Part shown: positions 33,777-46,319 of the stretch, one piece after another
Layout: each line of letters starts with the position of its first letter
Numbering within the stretch: position 1 is the first letter of the stretch
Assembly (NCBI GenBank): GCA_033398695.1
Contig: CM065803.1
Coordinates: 49,281,501 to 49,345,500, forward strand
DNA length: 64,000 bases
Direction: 5' to 3'
Source: Orobanche coerulescens
Taxonomy: Eukaryota > Streptophyta > Magnoliopsida > Lamiales > Orobanchaceae
Notes under the pieces: model-generated
The model's input: only the letters and a program-made list of their open reading frames with translations
What the model was told of the DNA's origin: nothing
The model's database searches: none
Position numbers and translations under genes: made by a program

Positions 33777-35208
33777 TTGTGTAAGGATACTAAGTTCGAT
33801 TTCACCAAGGAATGTTTGGTTGGTTTTAATACTTTGAAAGATATGTTGACTTCCGCGCCTATTGTTGTTGCACCCGATTGGTCTTTACCATTTGAAATTA
33901 TGTACGACACGTCTGACTTTGCTATTGTTGCCGTTTTGGGGCAAAGAGTGAATAAAATTTTCCATGTAATTTATTATGCTAGCAAAACACTCGATGAAGC
34001 TCAGACCAATTATACCACCACCGAAAAAGAGTTTTTAGCTGTTGTGTTTTCTTTAGACAAGTTTCGATCCTATTTGGTTGGTTCGAAAGTAATTGTGCAT
34101 ACGGATCACGCTGCATTGAAATATTTGTTAAAAAAATCCGATGCAAAGCCAAGATTGATTTGGTGGGTTCTTTTGTTGCAAGAATTTGACTTAGAGTTTA
34201 AGGATAACAAGGGTTCTGAAAATGTGGTTGCTGACTATCTATCTAGATTAGCTGAAGGTGATAATTTTAAGCTCGATAGCTCTTTGCCAATTATTGAGAC
34301 TTTTCCTGATGAACAATTGTTTGATGTGACTAAGACACCTTGGTATGCCGATATTGTTAATTATATTGTTAGTGGTGTTTTACAGCCTGACATAACCTTT
34401 CATGGGAAGAAGAGATTTATTTCCATGTGCAGGCATTACTACTGGGACGACCCCTACTTATTTAAGTTGGGGCCCGATCAAGTATTCCGACGTTGTATCC
34501 CGGAAGAAGAGTACGAGAGCATCTTGTCATTTTGTCATGACTTGTACTATGGGGGACATTTTAGCGTGAAGAAAATGGCACACAAAGTTCTTCAATCTGG
34601 ATTTTATTGCCCCACATTATTTAAGGATGCTTATTTCTATTGCAAGAGTTGCGATCGTTGTCAACGAACGGGGAACATAAGCAAAAGAAATGAGATGCCG
34701 TTGGCGAACAATCTTGTAGTAGAACTTTTCGATGTTTGGGGAGTTGATTTCATGGGTCCCTTTATACCTTCCTTTGGATTTGAATATATTTTAGTTGTGG
34801 ATTACGTTTCTAAGCGGGTGGAAGCAATTCCAACCCGGACTAACGATGCTAGTGTGGTTTGCAATTTCTTTAAGGATGTGATTTTTTGCAGGTTTGGGAC
34901 GTAGAGCTGTGATTAGCGATAGAGGCACACACTTTTGCAACAGACAACTTGCAGGGTTGCTCAAGAAGTATAGCGTGACGCATAAGGTTGCGATGGCTAA
35001 CCATCCACAAACCTCCGGGCAAGTTGAAGTGAGTAATCGACAGATAAAGGCAATACTTGAGAAGACAGTAAAGCCGAAAAGGAAAGATTGGGCATTGAAG
35101 TTGAACGACGCATTATGGGCATATCGCACGGCTTACAAAACTCCGATTGGAATGAGCCCGTATCGCCTCGTTTTTGGGAAGGCATGCCACCTACCTGTTG
35201 AGTTATAA
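33777..35208 (+). pseudogene. R5 pol: RNase H and integrase
   Basis: RNase H motifs are [27 protein letters not shown] and [10 protein letters not shown]. The integrase zinc finger ([19 protein letters not shown] with CKSCDRCQ) and catalytic acidic triad ([18 protein letters not shown], and the Glu in [11 protein letters not shown]) follow. A frameshift near 34900, between the first and second acidic residues, splits the core. Integrase joins the new copy to chromosomal DNA. Confidence 0.86.
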
Positions 35209-35627
35209 CATAATGCGTATTAGGCTATCAAAGCGCTAAATTTAAATCAATAAAAGGTGGGGTAAGAACGACTTCTACATTTGAATGAGTTGGAAGAGAT
35301 GTGATACGAGGCATACGAAAATGCTAAGATCTACAAGGAACGAACGAAATGGTATCACGACAAGCGCATCATTCGCAAATCTCTCGAGCCTGGGATGAAC
35401 GTTCTACTACATAACTCTCGTCTTAAGCTCATGCCGGGAAAATTAGTGTCGCGATGGGGCGGACCTTTCAAAGTCGTTCAAGTATGGCCACACGGAGCGG
35501 TAGAAATCCTTGATCCATGAAAGAATGAGCATTTTAAGGTGAACGGACATAGAGTAAAGCCATACTTTGGCAGAAGTGAAGAAATCAATGTGTTTGAATG
35601 CATAGAGGTGCATGATGTCGAAAATTG
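35209..35627 (+). pseudogene. R5 pol: integrase C-terminal remnant
   Basis: With several stops the sequence still reads as the Athila integrase tail: [40 protein letters not shown] and FKVNGHRVKPYF, the GPF motif region. It ends near 35627. The following kagcgctacttgggagacaacccaa stretch is typical of the Athila post-pol region. Confidence 0.72.
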
Positions 35628-37570
35628 AGTAAGACAGGACGAAGTCGAGCTAATGACTATAAGAAAGCGCTACTTGGGAGACAACCCAATGGTTTAGTTA
35701 GATTTTCATCTTTTTGTTTTTCGAATTTATTTTTCATATTCGTTTATGCTTGGTTCGAGACTGACCGGTTCGACTTTAGGTGTTAAAAATGCAGAGAAAC
35801 GAGAGCGTTATCAAAAATTCACATTCTGGGCAGGTTGGACACGGGCCGTGTCACAGGACACGGCCGGGTTAATAATACAGTGAGTTTTTTGCAATTCTGG
35901 CAAGTTGGACACGGGCCGTATCACAAGACACGGCCCGGTTATCAAGGTAGTGAGAATTCACTTTCTGGAGGAGTTGGACACGGGCCGTGTCATATGACAC
36001 GGCCGGGTTGGCAAGGCAGAACCGGTCACTTCTAAAAAGAAGGTATTTATGGGAGCAAGAAGCCTAGCCTATTGAAAGTTGAAACCCGAGCACAAAAGCA
36101 TGGTGCCCCGCGATCAAAAACCACACTTCTTAATCCGATACTTTTATTTTCTTTCTATTTAATTTGCGCTTTCGTATTTTTCCTGACTTAATCTTTTTGC
36201 TTGGGGACAAGCAAAGGTTTAGGTTTGGGGGTGCAACTTCTTCGATTTTTATTTATTTTTAGTTTGCGTGATGTTTGTTTCCTTTCTTTATTTTTTTCTT
36301 GCGTGATGTCGTAGTTGGATTATAATAACCTTGTTAACTTTTGGGTATATGGATGATTAATCGTGTTTCTACTTGGTTCGTAGAGTTTTATAAATCTAAT
36401 TGATTGTTTGACCTTGCGTGTGAATGTATAGTTTTGGTTACTTGATTTGACGTGCAAGTAATGAGTATGGTAGTCCAAAAGCCGTGAGTTCTTGTGCCTA
36501 ATTGAACCGTTCACTTTTAGCGGTAAAATTCTTTCATGTGTGGTTTTTCTTCTTATGGATTGTATTCTTTGGAACTTGCATGATTCTGTCGGATGATGTG
36601 TTGATATTTACATATACGAGAAATAATTAGGACTGCCCATTTTTTGTCTTGAACCTACTTATCTTAAAATACCCACCATTTCATATCAATATCCTTTGCT
36701 AGCCCCGTTGAGCCTTTAGCCGTAATTTTGTTCGAAAAACCCACATCTTATAGCTCCTATCCAAAAGCCATAACTTACCCAATTATTGGTCTACGTAAGA
36801 GAATGAGAGGGTATATTTGAAAAAATGAAGGTGTGTAAAGTTTGTCGTGTATAGAGGCAAAAATCTTCTCACCCGTTCCTCTGAAAATAATAAGCCCCAA
36901 AAAAAATAGGGCGATCCTAAAAATAATAATGGGATAGAAAAGATAGGGGAGGAGAGGAATGAGCCTAAGAAAAACAAAAGGGAAGTCGTTGGGTTGTGAG
37001 AATAGGCCAATATCATAAGAATTACGCTTAAAAAGGCCTAGAAAAAAAAAAAGATAATATATACGGAAGAATTGAAGTAGAATGATCTCTTTGAGTGTTT
37101 ATTTCATATATGTGAGGATCGTATATGCTCTACTTGGACTGAACTTGTAACCACTAGCCAAATTTTCCCAACTTGAGCCACAGCCCCGTTACAACTAAAA
37201 GTAAGACCATATGACTAGTTTTTTGTGAATATTGATGCGATTGATGAAGAGAAGAAATGCAAGCATATAGTAGAACTTTCCATTCGAATCGAGCTGAGCG
37301 TATTGACCTATCTAAACACTTGAGAGATGAGTGAATCAATAAAAATTCCGTGAGGGACTACTAAGACTTGTTTTCTTGCATGTTAGATTAAGTGCCATTG
37401 CTATCCATTCATTTGTGAGTTTACGCTTCCATGACGAGTTACGAGACTTTACGATACTTTTACATTCCCAGTTGATTGTATGTATACCCGATGATTAACT
37501 TGATTATTCAATTCTTCTCGTTTTGTTTGTCGTGTGTTTTATTTATTTTTGCTTGGGGACAAGCAAAGTT
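35628..37570 (+). other. R5 3' untranslated region
   Basis: No env-like frame or other gene is visible over 1.9 kb. Two structured parts stand out: a palindrome array with a TATA-like box (35838-36050), and a near-copy of the polypurine-tract region (gcttggggacaagcaaaggtttaggtttggggg, 36198-36230). The rest appears non-coding. Confidence 0.65.
35838..36050 (+). repeat. R5 internal palindrome array followed by TATTTAT
   Basis: Three units of about 33 bp at 35838, 35908 and 35977 share the core GACACGGGCCGTGTC plus GACACGGCCGGGTT. A TATTTAT box follows at 36044-36050. This imitates the U3 layout of the LTRs but lies inside the element. Confidence 0.7.
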
Positions 37571-37586
37571 TAGGTTTGGGGGGATT
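37571..37586 (+). other. R5 polypurine tract
   Basis: TAGGTTTGGGGGGATT directly precedes TGATTAGTCG of the 3' LTR. The wider context (gcttggggacaagcaaag) is the typical Athila tail. Confidence 0.75.
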
Positions 37587-39309
37587 TGATTAGTCGATTT
37601 TTGATAGTCTCATTCTGTTCTATTGAGTCGTGCTTTCGTTTGTTTTTAAGTATTTTTGCTCTTTTTACACGTGGTATGCTGTGTTTTTATTTTGTAGGTA
37701 GACGGAAGAAGATTGTGGTGAAATATGCACTTTTCTGGCCAATATTGGAGTTTATGACGAACAATAGCAAGTCGGGAGCAAAAACATAGCTCGGGCGATG
37801 AAAAACGAAGCAACATCGGTCGTATTTTCTAAATTCCAGAATCATCACTCTGAATTTGGATGTGTTCTCTATTGAGATAGATTCCTCGTGAAATTAGCTT
37901 CGAAACGGTATATCATACGCTAAATTCCGAGGTGTATTGATGCAAAAACGAAAGATCAAGCCGAAGAAGACCAAAAAATTGGAGTCAAAACAAGAAGAAA
38001 CGACCCGGGCCGCGTCAGGCAACTTGACCGTGTCATACGACACGGCCGGGTCACGCATCCAGTGAGATTTTCATTTCTAGAGCAGTACAACACGGGCCGT
38101 GTCACAGGACACGACCAGGTCCATTGGACAGTGAACTTTTGCGGTTTCAGGACAGTTCGACACGGGTCGTGTCACTTTTCGGTGCATGACCTTTTCATTG
38201 ACATTTTTACACGATTTGGAGGGATTTTCTTCGCTTTTTGGCTTTGTAAAAAGGTCTTGCGGACCTAAAGAGGGATATTCTGATCTTGTGAGATATAGTG
38301 TGCGGAAAAACACAAGATTTGTGGAGAAAATACCAAAAAGGGAGGAAAAGAGAGATTTTATTTCATCATCTTCCTTGTATGTTCATCATTTTGAAAGATA
38401 CATTTGTGAGTGATTATAATTCCTTGTATCATTTGTTATGAGTTCTTGAAGGAAGAACATCAAACCTTCATCGGGAATTTGATTTCGGCTTTTACAAGGG
38501 AAGTTTCTACCATGTTTTGTTTTACGATTTTTACTATTATTGTTGAAATAATCATGTGTAGCTAATCTTTTCATATGTGTTTTTAGATTGAGCCACACAC
38601 ATATTGTCGATTGTTAGTTTCAATTGATTTTCTGGGTAGAGTTTGGGATTGTTCCTCTTTGTTTGTTCTTCACATAAAAACTTTTGATTTAGATCATCAA
38701 ACCTATTTCATAGTTGTTATTATTGTCAAAACGAGCGTTTTTGTCGGAGTCCGCCATCTAACGACCCGATAGAAGCGATTGTTAATGTTCTAAACCTTTT
38801 TTACGCGATCTTTTAGCGATTTACCTCATCAAAAGTAGTCGGTTATTCGATTGTTAGTTAGGGATTCATCCCCATCAAAGGAGTGTCTCTTATTTTCGAA
38901 AAGAACAATCGTGATTTTTAGAATTACCGTCATCAAACGGATTTCTTTTAATCGTGAGCAATCGATAATTTCAAACCTTATTTCTTTGAGTATCTGAAGT
39001 AATAATTGATTACGTGTGTGTCGGTGATTCTAAACTCACATATCATTCTTATAATTGTAATCTCTTGATTATCCAACCATTAATTCGGTGTTGTTAACGT
39101 TTTGTTTATTTTAGTTTTCTGCGTTTGTGATTGTAATCCTATCAAATCATTGGTGTATTTTACTTTACTTTACTTTTGTTAATTCGACTATTTGCCGAAC
39201 ATTATTGAATTTCAAACCGTTTCCAACTCCTTGTGAGATCGACCTCGAAGTTACTTGTCGCCACCTACAAAAGCGATTCGTACACTTGCGAGTTTTAATT
39301 TGTTTATCA
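37587..39309 (+). repeat. R5 3' LTR
   Basis: TGATTAGTCG...TTGTTTATCA, followed by CTTAG. It is longer than the 5' LTR by about 270 bp at 38435-38710. The TATA box corresponding to 29136 is changed to TGTAAAAA here. Confidence 0.88.
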
Positions 39310-39314
39310 CTTAG

Positions 39315-39605
39315 CAACCACCGTATTACGCATCCGATCCCGCAGTTGTGATTGAATCCTATTCGAGAATCTGATCGACGGGATCCCGTTCACTTCCTCC
39401 CTAATCACATCATCTTCTCCGAGAACAATTTTCTTGTCCTCGGCCATAGGCATATCTTTTGACCTATTATTCATCAGAGTCGCACGATAAGACATGGTTT
39501 GATTCGGCGAGGAGTTCAGAGAAAGAGACAAAATAGGTCCGCCTCCGCCATTTGGAGGATCTTCCTCACGACGGTGAGATTTTCTTTGATGCTCGGTCTT
39601 TAGAG
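39315..39605 (-). pseudogene. LINE ORF1 N-terminus and 5' end
   Basis: The frame from ATG at 39531 reads into the R5 insertion site (GIPSIRFSNRIQSQLRDRM, then NTVVAK). It continues on the far side at 28472 with LLGPNIG. Upstream of the ATG is a short 5' untranslated stretch to about 39605. The next bases to 39645 are of uncertain origin. Confidence 0.72.
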
Positions 39606-39644
39606 TTCATTGATGTTAAAAATCAAATGAAGATTTTCTTACTT

Positions 39645-41947
39645 TGAAAAAAAAAACATAAACTTAACAACTCAAACAATCATCACAATCAAGACAAATA
39701 TCACGAAATGCACTTCACAACAAAAATTACAAGTCACTCATTGAAATATTCTTTCAAAATTCCCAGAGGTAATCGCTATAATCAACGACATTTTAAAATC
39801 TTTGAGTTCGTCTAAATCTTTGGAACAAAATTCGAAAATACTTTTGACACCTCATATAGTTTTTTCAAATCCATAAATCTTGGGATTTGCAATCTAAAAT
39901 TCTTAAATCAGTTTCAATACTATTTAGGATCTTCGAACTCAACATACATTCACTTGCAAAAACAACTTAGGGTCCTCGACCCAAATCCATAACCAAACAC
40001 GCAATGATTATCCATTCTGCACAAAGGCCACGAAATCCGCATTCATCAGACTGTCCCTGGGTGGATAGTTCTTTATTCCCAAAACTAATATTTTCAAAAG
40101 GGTTTTAATTTTTTTACTCGCTTGGTATAAGCGGTTCAATAACCACGCAAGCATCCTCTATCTTGAAGTCTGCCAGAAGCCACTCACTCATTAACACGCA
40201 TCATGCAATGACATTCAATATTTGTCAGGGCTGTCCCTTGAGCATGCCACTGCACCAGCATCACTCCCTAAAGGGGGCTGCACCTTGAGCATACATTAGG
40301 TGACACCTTGTTCACTTCCTTAACATAATCCGTGCATTGCAGTGAACACGACCCGACAACACTTTTCACCCTCATCGACTTTGGATGCGACTCAACACAT
40401 AAGCAAATAACCACGTTGACAATACAAGATTCAACAATTCATTAAATAATCTCCACACATTATAACCCAGGGTTACACCAAATGTCCCGACCAAGGGCAT
40501 TCACACATTAATCAACGAAGATCACCTCAACATGTACACCCAAGATTATTTCATAGAACGCTTGATCACAACACAATACCATGACACCGTGTAGTTTCAC
40601 CAAAAAATAAAATCATCATCGTACACCTCAACTTGTATGTAAAACCCATTCAATACCATCACCAAAACAATACATAACACATTCACAAAAGTCCAACATT
40701 TCCACAACACGAAAATAATGCACAATCACAAGTCAAGTTCAACGATCAAAAATCATCATCACAACATACCCATTTTCGTTCAAGGAACATCATAGCAGTG
40801 ACTCACAAGGTCACACACATCTCAACCCAATCACACAAGAAACACTATCAACATAGTACTATAACATACACAAGTAATCATTAACATGAAGATATGAATA
40901 ACCGACAATCTGTCGATATTAAACACAAAATTACATGAGCACAATAAACATAACTGCATAACATCCAACGTATAAGACATAGACAAAGAAATACAAAGCA
41001 TACGGACATGGTACTCGCGGTCCACCGGGATACTCCCAAGTCTAATATAATTTCATATCAACTCCGAAACTCCAATCCCATAAACACATCATCACAGCAC
41101 AATAAAAACATCGTCACCTACCATCCTAGCTCAAAACAATACAAAAACACCTATGAGCTCAACCTGAGACTTCAATATGGCATTTTATCGAACACTTGTC
41201 AAGCATAATACAAGATTCTCACGCCAATCCCTGTTCTTCACTGAAATCGAGCACCAAACAAGTAACGATTAAAATATGCAAGTAGACAACAATAACACAT
41301 CACAACCTCATGGACCAATTCAAGTTAAAAAAGACAAATCTAAGAAAACTCACAAAATTCCCAAACAAGGGTTCTAGCAATTACCTTTGATTCAGACGAT
41401 ATCTATGGAAAGATGTTAAGAGTCATACCCCCATCCTTCCTAGATGGAGTATGGAAGAACCCCTTCAAAATCAAGATCTGGACCAGAAACGAGAGAAAGA
41501 GAGAGAGTTCAGAAAAAGAAAAATAAATGACGAAAAGGGTTGTACCTCGCCTATATAAACTGGCACGACGAGTTGCAGACGTAACTCCTTAGCATTTCGA
41601 CTGTAACACTCGACGACTGCGGTCGTATCTATGATGCTCTACGGTCGTATCAACACCACTGGTCTCGGAGCTAAAATACACCATCTCGATCACAGCCGTA
41701 ATAATCTCTTCTAAGGCAGTAACTCGAATAGCTTACTGCCGTAACAATCAAGCACTTACCGTCGTAAGTCTACAGTTGGGACACGAAGCAGTTCCTCAAA
41801 TTTCTGAACAACTCGGCCCAACACCTCTCAACACAATTCGAAGCGCAACAAAACCAAATATTACCACGGTCAACACAGAATAAACATCATATGCATCATA
41901 ATGTCACGATAATACTACTAAAATAGGGCGAAAATGCAAAATATTAC
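39645..41947 (-). repeat. R3 left LTR (3' LTR), main part
   Basis: Continues 21350-21730 after the LINE insertion and matches the right LTR from 42728 onward. It ends in GCAAAATATTACA, the LTR start in element orientation. A TTTATATAGG box on the minus strand (around 41550-41560) and degenerate TTACGGCNGTAA-type motifs (41575-41770) give the usual U3 layout. No coding frame is seen. Confidence 0.7.
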
Positions 41948-42280
41948 ACCACACCACCCTTAAAATAAGTTTCGTCCTTAAAACTTGACATTCTCCCCAA
42001 TTAAAACTAAACCACAACTGACTCGATAAGTCTCACAAAAGAACGCAATACATGAAACCATAGTGCACCACGAAGCAAAATGTTATCACTATGCATAATT
42101 CGTTCACAGGAATACTAATATAATTTGAAGTGATGAGACTAACATTTACATGCCGCATGAAGGTGATGACTGACCATTATACTAATCACAACCAATATAA
42201 TCGAACTATATGGTAAGACAACACATGATTCAACTCATCACGAAAGCCATGTTACTGCAAACCTAAACTCTGATACTATC
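41948..42280 (-). mobile_element. R3 internal region (minimal) with PBS and polypurine tract
   Basis: Only about 330 bp separate the two LTRs. In element orientation the right end has TAGTATCAGAGT (42267-42278), a slightly altered initiator-Met site two bases after the LTR. The left end has GGACGAAACTTATTTTAAGGGTGGTG before the 3' LTR. No gag or pol. It is either a large internal deletion or a minimal non-autonomous element. Confidence 0.7.
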
Positions 42281-42917
42281 TGTAACACCCTTGACTCGAT
42301 CAAGGATAATACAACGTCATAGACACTTCTCACACGAATCTATCGGACTGAATATAATAAACCACATGACAACATTCATAATAAATAACCAGCAAGGTCG
42401 AATAATGCACTAATGGACTAGCGAAGTCGCTCAACACACCAATAAACTGAGACCTAAAAATAAGTCAATAGAGTACTCGATTACATCTCAGACCATGAAG
42501 TTTTAAAATACAACAACGAGATAGAAATACAAATTCGACCATAAAATGAAACAAACACAAAACTTCCATCTAATTAGTATCACAACCTATCATCTTCATG
42601 TTGATCCTGTGACTGCTCTCCCGAACCACAAGTACCTGAATGCATAAAAGGCATCCACTCCCGAGGGGTTAATGCCAGAATCGCTAGTGCAAGTATATAT
42701 GTACAATTTACACAAATTATTTTAAAATATAAACAAACAAGCTCAAACAATCATCACGATCAAGATAAATATCATGAAATTCACTTCACAACATCAATAG
42801 ACAAATCATTCGTTGAAATATTCTTTCAAAATCCGAAAAGGTAATTGCTTTAATCAACAATATTTCAAAACCTTTAAGTTCGTATAACCTTTAAGTAAAC
42901 TTTGAAAATACTTTTGA
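42281..42917 (-). repeat. R3 right LTR (5' LTR), truncated
   Basis: Starts TGTAACACCC next to the primer binding site and matches the left LTR up to aaaatacttttgac (about 42917). From 42918 to 42976 about 60 bp of unassigned sequence precede R7. Confidence 0.68.
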
Positions 42918-42989
42918 CTAGGCCTCGGGGTGGGTGTCCGAAAGCCCAAACTCGGACCGTAAAACTGGGCTCAAAGTGTAATACCTGGA

Positions 42990-44123
42990 TGTTGTGTCAA
43001 GTTTTAACACCTTCCGACCGACGATCGCCTCCGAGAGCGGCCAGGCTTGCTTAGAGCGACCAAGGCGAGTCTGCCGACCAATGATCGGGCGGCCAGAGCC
43101 TAACCCAGCGGACATGCTAGGCCCAGCGGCCAGAAGGTCCCAGGACAAGTCCGGTGCCGAGCGATCGACCTCGAATACGATCGTCTCTCGGTACTCGGCG
43201 GCCAAACTCTGGCGGCCGGCATCTGGCGACCCTCTATCGGCATCCGCCGATCGACCCTTGGTGACCGACCATTGGCGACCTCCATCCACTGGCCGATGGC
43301 GACCTCGGATGATCGGCCGGGGGCGGCCGCTCATGTCGATCACCACCGATGGACATCCCGGTCGGCGGCCGAGCCTCAAGGCGGCACCATGTGCAAAGGC
43401 CGAGACAAGATCCGCGAATCTCGGGCCATTGACCACGATCGCGAGATTCTCTCCACCCGGTGAAAGCCGAAAGCTTGTCGGTAGGGCCACATGTTGGTGA
43501 CTCGGACACGTGATGGCTCCTTATTGACCGCCAGTGTGGCGGCCTCTTCCTTGGACTTTAGCCCGGCTGACATCTTATTTGGACTTTAGCCCGACAGCCC
43601 AGGAGATCGGCACATTATTATATTGGCCGGCAGGCGGTCGGCAGATTATTTTAATGGCCGGCAGGCGATCGGCCACTACAGGACAGGACCTGGCTACCTC
43701 TATATAAACGAAGCCCCCTGCATTTGTAAACTCTCTCTGCACTCTCCGACATTCTTGCAATACATACTTGTCTGAGGAGCAAACATCAAGCACTTGGCAA
43801 ATCTCCACTCTTGGCAACTTTCTTTCGGTCTTACTTCTCCCGGCCCATCTCCTCGAGCGAGATCACCGTGGGGCGAAGAACACCGAGCTTCGCTCAAGAG
43901 CCGGATTAACGAGTCTTTTTACACTCATTGTATTTAGATTTCTCTCATTAATACTTGTATCCACGAATATTTGTATTAATAACATCTCGCGAGAGCATTC
44001 AAGCCGGGCCTAACAAACCGGCAAATCTTGTATTATTAATCTTCTTTGGAAGTGCTCCGCAATTGTTGTTTGTTGTCCGTCTTCCAGGTATTAATCTTCG
44101 GATAAATATTTTGGGCAACAACA
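42990..44123 (+). repeat. R6 5' LTR
   Basis: TGTTGTGTCAAG...GGGCAACAACA. CGATC-rich in U3, with TATATAA at 43701-43707. Many short multi-base differences from the 3' LTR cluster at CAG/CCGG sites. Confidence 0.9.
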
Positions 44124-44318
44124 ATTGGCGCTAGAAGGAGGGCATCCAACCCTCGATTTTTATACCTACCGTCCCGAAGAACACTCACTGTTCTCGGGCG
44201 GATACTTGAAGTGACACTTACGCACTTCAAAGAAATCCTTCAAATCATGTCTTAGCCTCCGCGTCGAAGAAAGCCGACGGCCCGGCCAAACCTGTTCCGT
44301 CGGTCCGAGCCACGGCCG

Positions 44319-45300
44319 ATGGTGGAAGGTAGCCGCATGATCGAGACGCTCGATCCGTCCACGGGCGGCGGCCCAACCTCTCGCTCGATCGGTTCCGAAC
44401 CAAGGAACGGTCGAAGGGGCCACAGCCGTCTACGGGAGCGACGGAGTGCTCTCGACGCGCCTCCGGCTCACCGCCCGGTCTCTCGCCGGAAGATCAAGCG
44501 GAAGCTCAAGGCACTCTTGGCCGAGCAATCGCCGAGAGGCTCTCGCCCGCAACAAGAGGCGCTCGCGCGGGAACGTCATCTTCGATCGCACAGGCGGCGA
44601 CCACAGCGGCCAAGGCGATCCGGCCCGGCCTACGAGGCAGCGGAGTTGGTGTCCGTCACCGGGAGCTCGGCCTACCCGGCTCCCACAAGGCGATCCAGCC
44701 GCACGGCTCCCGCTCGCCAAATTCCGAGGTCGGCGGGTCGGAGATCGGTACACGATCGCCTCGGCCCCGCTCCCGAGCCGATCCACAAGCGGCCGAGCCG
44801 CGGCGATCGCCGTGATGCAACGTCAGATCGACGACATGAAGGCGCTCCTGCAATCCGGTGCGGCGCCACCAAGACGATCGCCGCGCCGAGCGAGCCGCTC
44901 GCGATCGACATCGAGCTCGCCCGTGCAAAGACAAGATCGCTCCTCCTCGGACACCGTGTACCGGGCGATCGGACCCCCAAGCACACTGCACAAGTTCAAC
45001 ATCTACATGGCCGGGTGTGGGGCATCGGACGCGACCGGTGCCGAATGTTCCTCCGACGCTAGACGACCTCGCCCACCGGTGGTACACCTCATTGCCACCT
45101 CGGTCCATATGCTCCTTTAACGGTGGCGCACGTCTTCACGGAATACTTCGCCACCGGGGCCGCTCGGCGAAGGTCCCCATCGCATGTGGCGGATCGTGCA
45201 AGGAGAACAGAGTCCGACTCGGACTACATCGGCCAGGTTGACATGATCATCCTCAGCGGCGAGCCGTAAGCGATGAGACCGCCCTCTACGCGGTCTAGGA
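44319..45300 (+). pseudogene. R6 gag remnant
   Basis: No single frame is convincing, but pieces in different frames resemble Tat-type gag. MQRQIDDMKALLQSG lies at about 44817-44860. LHKFNIYMAGCGASD and PPTLDDLAHRWYTSLPP (about 44990-45110) recall the capsid segment with a conserved Trp-Tyr. Arg-rich frames in this region are a by-product of the GC-rich sequence. No zinc knuckle, protease or RT is found downstream; 45300-46319 has nothing I can assign. Confidence 0.45.
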
Positions 45301-46319
45301 GGTTTCGGGGCTTCGCCTATGTCCAGCATCTCACGAAGACCCTACCGACGACCTACGCAGCCTTAGGGCGAGCCGCAGATTTCTGTCTGGCAAAGGCTTC
45401 TTCTTGGCCTAGGAGTAGAACGATCGGCACCGCGCGACGACCTCCGTCTCGGCCCGATCGCTACTACCCAGAGCCGGAGGACTCGATCCCGCCTGATCCA
45501 TTCTAACATGAGTGACTAGCCGCCGCCCGATCGCCAATTTCGACCTACGAATAGAGCGATCGGCCGCCAGCGACGATCGCGATCTTAGGCGGATCGCAAC
45601 ATCATCAGCAACCGGTGGACACGATCGCCATCTGATCCGGCCATATAACATGACGGACTAAGGCATAAGATCGCCTCCACCGCACATCATAAAGCCATGG
45701 CCCTGGCAGTCGATGGAACCGGCTGCTTCGGCCATGCAAGGTCCCTTTCGGCCGAGATCGCCCGCCCTTCGTTTAAATATGAGGCCGGCGTAGTCGGAGG
45801 GCTCTCCAACATTAATTAGTGGACTCATTCCACAACCCCGTCTCAACGTACACCGTCGAGGTCGGCCATCTCCATGGCTGGCCGAGGTGGAAGCAGAGCT
45901 AACAAGCCGCGGGCGTGGAGTTGATTCATCCGACGCTGCCCCGCGCACGGACTCCTCTAGACCGCGACCGCACGCCTTTCGTTTATATACAAGGCGGCGC
46001 GGCTAACAGAGGACCCTCATAATAAAGTGAGTCACGAGGCACTCATTGTCTTTGTGCACCAAGACACGGTCATGGGGTCGGTCCATCGATCTCCGCGACC
46101 GTGCACGATTCCTCAAGCAAGCGAAACCACCAAGTTTCCGTGGGGATCGGCCAATGTTGTTTTTGCAGGTACAAGACGGAAAGATAGCTAGCCTATCGCT
46201 CATGATAGCCCTAGTCCGAGTCCTAAGTCAGCTCAGATCGCCCGTCCTCTTCCGTACATGATCCCCAGCAAGAACCACCTCGCCCCTTGTCTTCAACATA
46301 GGAGCAAGGCGGGGGCAAT

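Larger units (their letters stand above)
28478..39309 (+). mobile_element. R5: Athila-clade Ty3/gypsy element, complete structure, decayed coding
   Basis: A 10.8 kb element inserted in LINE ORF1. It has LTRs of 1.45 and 1.72 kb, a tRNA-Asp-type primer binding site, gag and pol in Athila order, a long 3' untranslated stretch and a G-rich polypurine tract. The protease motif DLGASVNLMP, RT FMDDFSV and the tRNA-Asp primer are characteristic of Athila. No env-like ORF can be read. Several stops and frameshifts make it defective. Confidence 0.9.
21730..39640 (-). mobile_element. L1-type LINE, split by a copia LTR and an Athila element
   Basis: A non-LTR retrotransposon on the minus strand. ORF1 (nucleic-acid-binding) comes first, then ORF2 with endonuclease, reverse transcriptase, zinc-binding zf-RVT and RNase H domains. 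About 5.5 kb remain once the inserts at 24388-25913 and 28478-39309 are excluded. Most frames are broken. The ends are approximate: the left (3') border lies before the RNase H stop at 21772, and the right (5') border lies before R3 LTR homology at about 39645. No clear poly(A) or TSD was found. Confidence 0.85.

Noticed and set aside
35628..37570. Possible env-like gene in the Athila element
   Set aside because: No frame of useful length, signal peptide or membrane segment can be read in the region.
42918..43573. Long Arg/Pro/Gly-rich frames on both strands in the R6 LTR
   Set aside because: These overlap an LTR rich in CGATCG and GGCC motifs. The same frames break up in the other LTR, so they are composition artefacts.
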